64,000 nt of DNA from Bacteroidetes bacterium HLUCCA01. GTDB lineage: Bacteria; Bacteroidota; Rhodothermia; Balneolales; HLUCCA01. Both the position numbers and the translations under genes were made by a program. Shown here in pieces: positions 27,153 through 35,130 of the stretch; within the stretch, counting starts at the first letter, position 1, and every line of letters begins with the position of its first letter. The notes under the pieces were generated by a model. The model did not search any database. It was given only the letters and a program-made list of their open reading frames with translations, and had not been told where the DNA came from. The DNA is taken from NCBI GenBank assembly GCA_001314545.1, contig LIHN01000001.1, forward strand, positions 712,180 to 776,179, read 5' to 3'.

Positions 27153-29807
27153 TTAAAAATCAAACTGTACACCGGCACGAATAATGCGCGGAGTGGGCTG
27201 AACCAGGGGATTTCTGACAAAATCTTCACGGGTATTGACCCGTTCAATCCCGCTGGCTCTGCTGGCCTCGATTTCATCCCGACGAAGGTTCGGGTAGCGG
27301 TCGGTGCGGTAGAAATCCAGCAGGTTTTCTCCGATGAGGAAGAACTGTCCGGTCACCCCGCCAATGCGGATCACGCGGGATGCGCGCAGGTCAAAGTAGA
27401 CCTCGGGATTATACCGTGCTTCGTTGCGCTGCTCGGTGACCACCGAGCCTACAATGTCCCGCGGCGTGAAGGGATAGCCGGTACGGTACTCGCCGGTCAC
27501 GCCCACATTCCAGTCCTGAAGCCGCATGGCGATGGTGCCGGCCAGGTTGTGCCGTAAATCCCACGCCAGGGGAATGAGCACCGCCGTGGCTTCGGTATTG
27601 TTCTGGGCATCAAAGAAGGCCTGCTGGGGATCGGAGCCGTTGCCCCGGACCGACTGATACGTGTAATTCAACGATGCCGACAGGCCGCTGGAGGGTTCAA
27701 ACAGCGAGAAGGCCGCGGTCACACCGCGAACCGAACCGAAGTCGACGTTCTGGTACACGCCATAGGAGTCGCCGCCGGAGTAGGCCTCGAACAGCTGGGT
27801 GCCCAGAAGATTACGGATGTCGCGGTGGTAGACGGTCAGATCAAGGGCCAGAAACGGATTGAGCTGCTGCTGCAGACCGATTTCGTAGAGGACCGATCGC
27901 TGCGCTTCCAGGTCGGCATTGCCGAGTACGGTATTAAAGGTACCTCCACGAACGGCAAAACGAGGGTTTTCATACAGACGCTGAAATTCGGGAATCTGAA
28001 AAAACTGTCCGTAAGAGGCATAAATGACCCCGCTGGCCGTAATCGGAAAGGCAAAACCCAGGCGGGGACTAAACTGCCATTTTACATCGGCATCCCGGAA
28101 GGCTTCCTCCTCCGGACGGTTGGTCAGGGAATTGTCCGGATCGCGTAAATCAGTTGGAACCCGCGACTGCGGATCGAAGTAGTCGAAACGAAGTCCTACG
28201 TTGATGATAAGGTCTTCAATCTCAATCTTGTCCTGGATGTAGGCCGAAATTTCCAGCGGTGTACGCGAATACTGCCGGTACAGTCGCGCGTCATTGAACT
28301 GAATCCGTGGCGTAAAATCGCCAAACGTGAACGGATTGACCTGTATTCGGAAATCCTCGTAATTCAGCTCGTTATACCGGTATTCGAAGCCGGCCTTGAT
28401 CAGGTGATGGCGACCGGTCTGCCGGGTAATGTCAAACCGCAGCGCGTAGGTGGCACTGTTCCGGTCCAGATAGTAGTTGTCAACGCCCCCGGTGCTGAAC
28501 ATGAAGGAAGGCTGATTACCCCGACCAAAGATGTACCGGTAGCGGGGGTCTGTCGAATCTTCGTACACATACTGGGTAAAGTTGGTCATGTTGGCTGTAA
28601 CCCGCACGTTGTAGAACAGTCGGTTGGAAAGCACATGATTCCAGGTCACCAGATGATTGAAATTCTCACTGCGCTGGGTCGGCATGAAATCCGGATTCAG
28701 CCGGTACATGTGGTTGTAGAAACTGGCCCGCGTATACCCCCGCGTGAAGGAGTAGGATAGCTTGATATCCCGGGTCATATCCCAGGTGAGCTTTCCGAGG
28801 GTGGTAAGCCCTACGCGATCGTTCATAGATACAATCGATGAATCTCCGGTAGACACGATGTTCCAGGAATCGGCATTGGCACTGCTGAAGTTGGAGCTGT
28901 CGGCCGGAGAGAATATCCTTCGACCAAACAAGTGCCCTTCATCTTCCGAATATCGGGCGTTGATGAAAAATTTAATCGGTTTGAAAGGTGTCGGACCTGA
29001 AAAAGAACCCTCAAATGAGCGAATACCGACCGGATTGGCCTCATCAATTTCGAAATATATATCATCCCGGTTGGAAAAATACCCGCCGAGACTGCTGATA
29101 AACGTACCGCGGTACGCATCGCCTCCCTCCCGGGTAACGATATTGATAATGCCGGAGTTGGCCTGACCGAATTCGGCGTTGAAACTGCCGCTGATGACTT
29201 CAACTTCCTGCACAGCCGTATTCTCCACCGGTACGGAAAGCCCGAAGTTGAAGGGGTTGGATACGGCAATGCCATCCACATAGTATTTGACCTCGCTGGA
29301 ACGACCGCCGCGGATGTGCAGCGTTCCGCCCTGTCCGCGGGTGACACCGGCCTGCAGACTGACAGCCTGCTGAAAATTATCGACCGGCAGGATGGTCAGA
29401 TCGTCACCGCTGACCTTGGCCGAGGCCGAGGTACGGTCGCGGGTGATCATATTGGCCTGGGCAGAAACAACGACCTCGCCCAGCATGAGTCCCGACTCAA
29501 AAAGTTCAAAATTGATGGTGGTGGTGCGGTCGGTAGAAACCTCGACATCGGTGATGGTAACCGTGTCAAAACCCAGATAGGACGCGACCAGATTGTAGGT
29601 GCCGGGCCTGACATTCAGGATAAAGTAGTTACCGTCAAGGTCGGTCGATGCCCCGCGTGTGGTACCCTCAACAATGACATTGACCCCAATCAAGGGTTCA
29701 CCCTCCTGGTCAACAACGCGCCCTTCAATTTTGCCGGACTGCGCCCATGCCGCACCCGCTGTTACCCATAGTGTTGCCATCAGCAACATCAATCGCTTAG
29801 TAGTCAT
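27153..29807 (-). CDS. TonB-dependent receptor with N-terminal carboxypeptidase-like domain
   Basis: This 884-residue outer-membrane receptor imports ligands using TonB energy. The signal peptide is 1-22. A carboxypeptidase-regulatory-like domain follows at about 26-112 (GKIEGRVVDQEGEPLIGVNV, TDLDGNYFILNVRPGTYNL). The plug domain is about 115-235, with LHIRGGRSSEVKYYVDGIAV, EVEVISGSFNAEFGQANSGI and the plug-end INIVTREGG. The beta-barrel takes up the rest and ends in an aromatic residue (IRAGVQFDF). The SusC-specific signature is not obvious and no SusD follows, so it is a general TonB receptor of the glycan locus. A 108-base gap separates it from the CBM9-like gene upstream. Confidence 0.92.
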   Translation of the reverse strand: MTTKRLMLLMATLWVTAGAAWAQSGKIEGRVVDQEGEPLIGVNVIVEGTTRGASTDLDGNYFILNVRPGTYNLVASYLGFDTVTITDVEVSTDRTTTINFELFESGLMLGEVVVSAQANMITRDRTSASAKVSGDDLTILPVDNFQQAVSLQAGVTRGQGGTLHIRGGRSSEVKYYVDGIAVSNPFNFGLSVPVENTAVQEVEVISGSFNAEFGQANSGIINIVTREGGDAYRGTFISSLGGYFSNRDDIYFEIDEANPVGIRSFEGSFSGPTPFKPIKFFINARYSEDEGHLFGRRIFSPADSSNFSSANADSWNIVSTGDSSIVSMNDRVGLTTLGKLTWDMTRDIKLSYSFTRGYTRASFYNHMYRLNPDFMPTQRSENFNHLVTWNHVLSNRLFYNVRVTANMTNFTQYVYEDSTDPRYRYIFGRGNQPSFMFSTGGVDNYYLDRNSATYALRFDITRQTGRHHLIKAGFEYRYNELNYEDFRIQVNPFTFGDFTPRIQFNDARLYRQYSRTPLEISAYIQDKIEIEDLIINVGLRFDYFDPQSRVPTDLRDPDNSLTNRPEEEAFRDADVKWQFSPRLGFAFPITASGVIYASYGQFFQIPEFQRLYENPRFAVRGGTFNTVLGNADLEAQRSVLYEIGLQQQLNPFLALDLTVYHRDIRNLLGTQLFEAYSGGDSYGVYQNVDFGSVRGVTAAFSLFEPSSGLSASLNYTYQSVRGNGSDPQQAFFDAQNNTEATAVLIPLAWDLRHNLAGTIAMRLQDWNVGVTGEYRTGYPFTPRDIVGSVVTEQRNEARYNPEVYFDLRASRVIRIGGVTGQFFLIGENLLDFYRTDRYPNLRRDEIEASRASGIERVNTREDFVRNPLVQPTPRIIRAGVQFDF

Positions 29808-29915
29808 AGTATCCGCAACTGTTATTCGTTGGTTGGATCAGAAAAAAATAGTCCGGCACGAGGCAGTCAGCCCCGTACCGGAATTTGGTTTGAGAGAGAA
29901 TCGCTATGAAAATGA

Positions 29916-32075
29916 TTACTTGATGAGAAGCATGGTTCGGCTGACCGATTCAGCGCCGGTTGTCAGTCGGTAGATATACACACCGCTGGACAGACCTGAA
30001 GCGTCAAAGGTAGCCGTTGAGATTCCTGCCGGCTGCATTCCGTTAACCAGCACCGCTACCTCCTGTCCCAGCATGTTGTACACACTCAGGCGAACCTGCT
30101 GCGACTCCGGCAGGGCAAAGCGGATGGAGGTGGTGGGGTTGAACGGATTCGGGAAGTTCTGCGCCAGTTCAATTCGCGTTGGCTGCTCACTGTCAATACC
30201 TTCGGCAAAATCAATGCTGACCGCGGAGGGCAGACCGGCCTCAATGACATGACCACGCATGCCAAAGTTGTGGGAATCACGCCACAGCGAGGGATACCGA
30301 CCCAGGCGCAGGTAGCGGTTCACACCACGGTCGCCCTCGTCAAGATCGGTGACATCGGCGTCCATGACAATGATCTGACCCGGCTGCGGCGCAAACAGCG
30401 GCCAGGTGAAGTCCGAGAACGGTCCGCTGCCTTTGGCAATCTGACCTGCCAGGGTGGCAAACGGGATTTTCCACTCCAGGAAGTAGCCCTGCTCGTCTTC
30501 GAAGAAGTCGGTAGCGGCAACCGTGCCGATGAGAGTCGTGTCTACATAGGCGCCGGCATAGGTAAACTCCTCGCTGTCAAACGGTATGGCATTGAAATCC
30601 AGGGCGCGAAGCAGCAGCTGGTAGTCCGGACCGAGGGTGCTTTCGGTGTTGTCCGTGCCCGGAGCAATACGGTAGTGACGGTTGGCATCGAAGGTTTCTT
30701 CGGTTACCGGATTGATAAACTGGAAGTTGGTTGCATCCGGGCTGGTTCCCTCAATATGCGGACTCCCAGCTCGGTTACCGATATCGAACAGGCCCAGATA
30801 CACGCTGAGGTGATCGTAGTTGAAGGCCAGATTCGGGGTAGCCGGGGTTTCAATCATGGGCGTACCGGCATCGCGCACCACCAGACCGAAGTAGATGTTG
30901 TCGTCATCCATTTTGGTGGCCATGTAAAAGCTGAAATCGTTCGGGTCGGTGGGCACACCCTGTACCGGACCGTCATTGGTTACCTGCAGGAAGTGCGGGT
31001 GGTCCTGGCTGTTGCCGTAGAACATGGCATCCGACCAGTCGTCCATGTTCCCGTCGATGGTTACATTCTGCTCGGCTTTGTAGTCGATGTAGATTTTATT
31101 GTCAGGACGATCCCAGGGATTGGCTTCCAGATCTACAATGCGACCACGCATGCCAAAGTTATGCGCATCTCGCCACAGCGCCGGATACTGTCCGGCCCGC
31201 AGGTAGGTGTTGAGTCCTTCAGCCTGGTCGCGGTCGGTAACATCCACATCAAAGGGGATAATCATACCATGCTCGGGCTGGAACAAGGGCCACTCGAAAT
31301 TGGCGAAGGGTCCGCTGCCCTTGGCAATATTGCCGGCCAGGGAGGTGAAGGGGATTCGCCACTCCACATCGTAGCCGAGTTCGTCTTCCCAGAGTACAAC
31401 GGAGGCAACGGTTCCGCCCAGTGTGGTATCTACGTAGGCACCGGCGTAGGTATGATCGCGCGATACGAAGCTGGCTGGATCATGCTCGACGGCGCGGAGC
31501 AGCAGCTGGTAGTCCGGTCCGAGGGTCGACTCGGTGTCATCGGTGCCGGGAGCGATGCGATAGTGCCGGTTGGCTTCGAAGGTTTCTTCGGTCACCGGAT
31601 CAATAAAGTTGAAGGGGGTTGCGTCAGGACTGCTTCCTTCGATGTGCGGACTGGAGGGCAGCTCACCGATGTCAAACAGACCCAGATACAGACTGATATG
31701 GTCGAAGTCGAATGCCAGATTCGGAGTAGCGGGCTCACCATACAGCGGAACGCCTTCATCGCGCACCCGGGCTCCCAGATAGATGGCATCATCGGTCATT
31801 TTCAGGGCAACATAGGCACTGAAATCGGCCGGATTATCAGGCACACCCTGAACCGGGCCGTTGTTGGTGACCTGCAGGAAGAACGGACTGTCCTGACTCA
31901 TGAAGATGAAATGCGCATCGTCCCAGTCGCTCAGGTCGCCATCAACGGTTACCTGCTGCCCATTGTAGGCAATGTCTACTAGATTGTGTGCCGAAGCACC
32001 ATTCTGGGCCCATGCCGTGGCAGCGCTTCCAAAAAACAACACACCAAGCAGGGCTGATAGTACATATTGTTTCAT
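29916..32075 (-). CDS. Secreted protein with tandem CBM9-like domains and T9SS sorting domain
   Basis: The 719-residue protein has a signal peptide (MKQYVLSALLGVLFFGSAATAWAQ), two copies of a roughly 295-residue CBM9-like beta-sandwich domain and a sorting domain (NFPNPFNPTTSIRFALPES to TMLLIK). Copy 1 begins VTVDGDLSDWDDAHF and copy 2 VTIDGNMDDWSDAMF. Both contain a nearly identical PVTEETFxANRHYRIAPGTD segment followed by TLGPDYQLLLRA, so the duplication is recent. CBM9 domains bind sugar chain ends. It is the first gene of the minus-strand locus and faces the divergent operator region. I chose the ATG at 32075 with AGGTG upstream; a GTG two codons earlier is possible. It is probably a surface glycan-binding protein; no catalytic motif is seen. 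Confidence 0.84.
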   Translation of the reverse strand: MKQYVLSALLGVLFFGSAATAWAQNGASAHNLVDIAYNGQQVTVDGDLSDWDDAHFIFMSQDSPFFLQVTNNGPVQGVPDNPADFSAYVALKMTDDAIYLGARVRDEGVPLYGEPATPNLAFDFDHISLYLGLFDIGELPSSPHIEGSSPDATPFNFIDPVTEETFEANRHYRIAPGTDDTESTLGPDYQLLLRAVEHDPASFVSRDHTYAGAYVDTTLGGTVASVVLWEDELGYDVEWRIPFTSLAGNIAKGSGPFANFEWPLFQPEHGMIIPFDVDVTDRDQAEGLNTYLRAGQYPALWRDAHNFGMRGRIVDLEANPWDRPDNKIYIDYKAEQNVTIDGNMDDWSDAMFYGNSQDHPHFLQVTNDGPVQGVPTDPNDFSFYMATKMDDDNIYFGLVVRDAGTPMIETPATPNLAFNYDHLSVYLGLFDIGNRAGSPHIEGTSPDATNFQFINPVTEETFDANRHYRIAPGTDNTESTLGPDYQLLLRALDFNAIPFDSEEFTYAGAYVDTTLIGTVAATDFFEDEQGYFLEWKIPFATLAGQIAKGSGPFSDFTWPLFAPQPGQIIVMDADVTDLDEGDRGVNRYLRLGRYPSLWRDSHNFGMRGHVIEAGLPSAVSIDFAEGIDSEQPTRIELAQNFPNPFNPTTSIRFALPESQQVRLSVYNMLGQEVAVLVNGMQPAGISTATFDASGLSSGVYIYRLTTGAESVSRTMLLIK
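30600..31990 (-). repeat. Internal direct duplication encoding the two CBM9-like domains
   Basis: Two stretches offset by about 890 bases inside the CBM9-like gene are strongly similar at the DNA level. For example, the sequence around 30670-30720 matches that around 31558-31608 with scattered substitutions, many of them synonymous. The second copy in coding order is slightly diverged (NRAGSPHIEGTSPD versus ELPSSPHIEGSSPD). This is a whole-domain tandem duplication, and such copies can recombine. Confidence 0.75.
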
Positions 32076-32140
32076 ATACACCTATTATTTTGGGTTGAAG
32101 AATTCTTGCCCATCAGCACCTTCCGATGCCAAAAATGGAC

Positions 32141-32156
32141 ATAATGTACATAATAG
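32141..32156 (-). promoter_or_regulatory. Candidate operator A (CTATTATGTACATTAT on minus strand)
   Basis: Read on the minus strand this is CTATTATGTACATTAT, with ATGTACAT as a palindromic core. It lies about 65 bases before the CBM9-like start. It matches the site at 32349-32364 in 14 of 16 positions. Likely binder is the GntR-LacI regulator encoded at 21749-22861 (inference). Confidence 0.5.
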
Positions 32157-32232
32157 TTGTGATTATTATGACTTGACAGCTAAAGTATATCTCCGCAGCG
32201 ACTAAGTCAAAAAAAAGTTTTCAAAAAATCAA

Positions 32233-32244
32233 AAAAGCGCTTTT
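32233..32244. promoter_or_regulatory. LacI/CcpA-type palindrome AAAAGCGCTTTT
   Basis: This is a perfect 12-base palindrome with the central CG expected for LacI-family operators and cre sites. It lies midway in the divergent region, where it could affect both directions. A close relative precedes glpK. Confidence 0.5.
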
Positions 32245-32348
32245 AGTTTCTTCTTGCTTCTTAAGCGACATTTATTTAGAATTGAACTTCATGGTAAGCT
32301 GTACACCTCCTGACGAGCATAATATGCGTGCATTTATTTTATTTATGC

Positions 32349-32364
32349 CTATTATGCACATTGT
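32349..32364 (+). promoter_or_regulatory. Candidate operator B (CTATTATGCACATTGT)
   Basis: This is the plus-strand counterpart of operator A, 52 bases before the GH38 start. Each copy points toward its own gene, which is what a shared regulator of divergent transcripts would use. Confidence 0.5.
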
Positions 32365-32416
32365 AAATTTGCTTACCTTCCCATTTACCACATCGTAATC
32401 TGTCAGCATTCCGGGC

Positions 32417-35125
32417 ATGTCTGAAACCAAACAGCAGAAAAAAGTCGCAATCGTCGTTTCCCACACCCACTGGGACAGGGCCTGGTATCTGACCTTCCAG
32501 CAATTCCGCCACCGCATGGTGCGCATGATCGACCGCCTGATCCCCCTGCTCCAGCAAAATCCAGACTATCACTCCTTCACGCTCGACGGACAGACCATTC
32601 TGCTGGATGATTACCTGGAAATCAAGCCCTACAACCAGAATATCCTCAAACAGCTGATTTCCTCCGGCAAAATGGTGGTCGGACCCTGGTACATTCTGCC
32701 CGACCTCTTCCTGGTCAGCGGCGAATCCGTCATCCGCAACCTGCAAATCGGCCTTCAAACCGCCCGAAACTACGGTGCCAGCATGCAGGAAGGCTACGTA
32801 CCCGATCCCTTCGGGCACTTCGCACAGCTGCCTCAGGTGCTCCATAAATTCGGCATCGATTCCTTCATCTTTATGCGGGGACTGGATGCAGAAAGCAAAC
32901 AAAAGGCAGGAAGCATCTTCAACTGGCGCAGTCCGGACGGAAGCCAGGTGCTCACCACCTACCTGGCAGACGGCTACTTTAACGGAGCGGCCCTGGGTTA
33001 TCCCGACCAGTACGGACGGTTTGACGGACTCACACCGGATCGCGAGCTGGCCTCCAAACGACTTCATGAAGCCGTTGAAAAACTCAAAAACCTCCAGAAA
33101 GAATCCGTTTTTCTGATTAACAATGGCTTTGATCACATGCCCGAGCAGCCCGAGCTTCCCCGCCTGCTCGCTGAAATCAATCAGCATGCCAACGGAACCG
33201 GCTTCCGCCACGGCACCTTTCGTGATTTCTTCGAGGCTGTACGCAAAGAAAACCATCCCCATGAAATAGTAGAGGGCGATCTTCTCGGAAATGCCGACCA
33301 CCCCATCCTGTCCAGCGTCTTCTCCACCCGAATCTACCTCAAACAGCAAAACCACCGGGCGCAGTCGCTGCTGGAACGCCACACCGAACCCCTCCTGCTG
33401 TGGGGCCGGTTCCACACCAATCGCCCCGACCCCTCCGATTTCCTCGGCTATGCATGGAAGCTGCTGTTGCAAAACCATCCCCATGACGACATCTGCGGGT
33501 GTTCCACCGATGGGGTACACGAAGACGATGAAGTCCGTTTCCGGCAGGTCAGCGAACTGGCCGAATCCCTCATTGTGGAACAGCTTGAGTCCATGCTGGA
33601 ACAAGGATTGCAGCCACCCGGAGCCACCGGAGCGCAGTCTGCCGACCTCTTCGTCTATAATCCCAATCCGTGGCCGGTCACCCGTCGCATCCGCACCTGC
33701 ATCCTCTTTGCCAATCCCGGGGCGGAAAAGGGTGAGCGCACACCCCTCCGCAAGCTGATGGCCTGCGGGGCAAACGCAGAACAGGTTCCGGTAACCATCA
33801 TCAGCTCCGACCCGCACAGCATCCGCAACAATTTCCTGGAAACCAGCTGGGGCCGCCGCTACGAGGTCGCCCTGAGCGCAACCATTCCCGCAGGCGGATA
33901 TCACATCCTTCATCTGTATGAAACCGATGAAATCCCCGCAGAACCGGCAAAAACAGACTACTTCCGATGCGAAACCGGCGGAAGTGTACTAACCGGCGAT
34001 GCCGGCGGATACCGGCTCACCATCGGCGCAACCGGCACCGAACTGCGAAATTTCATCGATTTTGAGTTCGAGCACGACAATGGCGACACCTATACCTTCG
34101 GTCCGGTACCCGATCAGCAAACGGTAACAGCCAGACTTACGGCTGTTGAGCCAGACCCCCACGATCCCCACCTGCTGGTTCTCAGGCATGAACTGGACGT
34201 GCCGGTCGCGCTGAACAGCGCAGAACGGACAACACTCCGGCTGCAGACCGTGCTCCAGCTTCAGCACGACGGCTCCCTGGCCGTATCGGTTCAGTATACC
34301 AACACCTGCAGCGACAACCGGCTTCGCATTATCCTACCGGCCGCCCTGCATACCAACCAGGCGCTGGCCGACGGGCACTTCCGGCTGGCTGAGCGACAAA
34401 CCATCGCCTTCCAAACACCCGAAACAGATCCCGATCGCTACCAGGCCTATCCGGGTGAACTGGAATACCGCACCCGGCACATGAATGACTTCCTGTTGCT
34501 GGATGACACCCGGCAACGAACCTGGATAGCTACCCGCGGACTGCATGAATTTGAACTGCTTCAAAATGACGAGGGTGCCCGTGTAGCTGTAACCATCAAC
34601 CGCTCGGTAGGACTGCTGTCTACCGGCAACGGAAGAATTCGCCGCGTGCAGGCCGGTCCGGCCATCCGCGTACCCGGCGCGCAGTGCCACAGGACCATCA
34701 CGGCCGACCTCGCCCTGGGCATGGTACCCGCATCGCAAAAAGAGCAGGCCGTTCAACAGGCCCGAAGCTTCGCACACCCGGTCTGGGTGCGTGAAATGCC
34801 GTACCTGCCGCATCTCAAGACCACCGGACGCGTTCCAAGAGCAGCCTCCATCGTCACCATAGACAATCCCATGGTTGCCCTTTCCTCGTTCAGATTGCAT
34901 CCCGATGGCGAAACCGCGGTGCTGCGCGTATACAATCTCAACGGTAATGTCGAGAGTACCACCGTACGGTGCGACATCCCGGCACACAACTGGGCTGCCT
35001 CCGACCTGAATGAACGTTGGCCGGAAAGCGGAATACACACCTGCGACAAGCCCGGCCAGTTCGAACTAACCCTCAACCCGCACGAAATTCAGACCATACT
35101 GCTGCGCACACAGGATACCCGCTGA
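32417..35125 (+). CDS. GH38 alpha-mannosidase
   Basis: This 902-residue glycoside hydrolase family 38 enzyme hydrolyses alpha-mannosidic bonds with retention, using a zinc ion. The Zn-binding motif is HTHWDR at 16-21 (H18, D20). The nucleophile is the Asp in VPDPFGHFAQLPQ (D130). A Zn His is expected in the NHPHDDICGCSTDGVHED segment near residues 353-370. The C-terminal half is the beta-rich GH38 C domain. No signal peptide is present, so it acts in the cytoplasm on imported mannosides or mannosyl-glycerate-like compounds. It is the first gene of the plus-strand series and faces the shared operator region. Linkage preference (alpha-1,2/1,3/1,6 or 2-O-mannosylglycerate) cannot be told. Confidence 0.93.
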   Translation: MSETKQQKKVAIVVSHTHWDRAWYLTFQQFRHRMVRMIDRLIPLLQQNPDYHSFTLDGQTILLDDYLEIKPYNQNILKQLISSGKMVVGPWYILPDLFLVSGESVIRNLQIGLQTARNYGASMQEGYVPDPFGHFAQLPQVLHKFGIDSFIFMRGLDAESKQKAGSIFNWRSPDGSQVLTTYLADGYFNGAALGYPDQYGRFDGLTPDRELASKRLHEAVEKLKNLQKESVFLINNGFDHMPEQPELPRLLAEINQHANGTGFRHGTFRDFFEAVRKENHPHEIVEGDLLGNADHPILSSVFSTRIYLKQQNHRAQSLLERHTEPLLLWGRFHTNRPDPSDFLGYAWKLLLQNHPHDDICGCSTDGVHEDDEVRFRQVSELAESLIVEQLESMLEQGLQPPGATGAQSADLFVYNPNPWPVTRRIRTCILFANPGAEKGERTPLRKLMACGANAEQVPVTIISSDPHSIRNNFLETSWGRRYEVALSATIPAGGYHILHLYETDEIPAEPAKTDYFRCETGGSVLTGDAGGYRLTIGATGTELRNFIDFEFEHDNGDTYTFGPVPDQQTVTARLTAVEPDPHDPHLLVLRHELDVPVALNSAERTTLRLQTVLQLQHDGSLAVSVQYTNTCSDNRLRIILPAALHTNQALADGHFRLAERQTIAFQTPETDPDRYQAYPGELEYRTRHMNDFLLLDDTRQRTWIATRGLHEFELLQNDEGARVAVTINRSVGLLSTGNGRIRRVQAGPAIRVPGAQCHRTITADLALGMVPASQKEQAVQQARSFAHPVWVREMPYLPHLKTTGRVPRAASIVTIDNPMVALSSFRLHPDGETAVLRVYNLNGNVESTTVRCDIPAHNWAASDLNERWPESGIHTCDKPGQFELTLNPHEIQTILLRTQDTR

Positions 35126-35130
35126 TTCTT

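Larger units (their letters stand above)
32076..32416. promoter_or_regulatory. Divergent regulatory region of the glycan locus
   Basis: This 341-base AT-rich region separates the minus-strand CBM9/TonB series from the plus-strand GH38 series. It holds three candidate sites listed separately: two copies of a 16-base motif in opposite orientation near each gene, and a perfect AAAAGCGCTTTT palindrome between them. Extra partial matches (GATTATTATGAC at 32162 and GCATAATATGC near 32319) suggest more weak sites. No coding sequence is seen. Confidence 0.6.

Noticed and set aside
25540-27156. Long plus-strand frame opposite the 1084-residue gene
   Set aside because: Antisense shadow; the minus-strand gene has signal peptide, Asp motif and sorting end and is coupled to its neighbours.
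30249-31982. Long plus-strand frame opposite the CBM9-like gene, with its own repeats
   Set aside because: The repeats mirror the domain duplication on the coding strand; no signal peptide or motif of its own.
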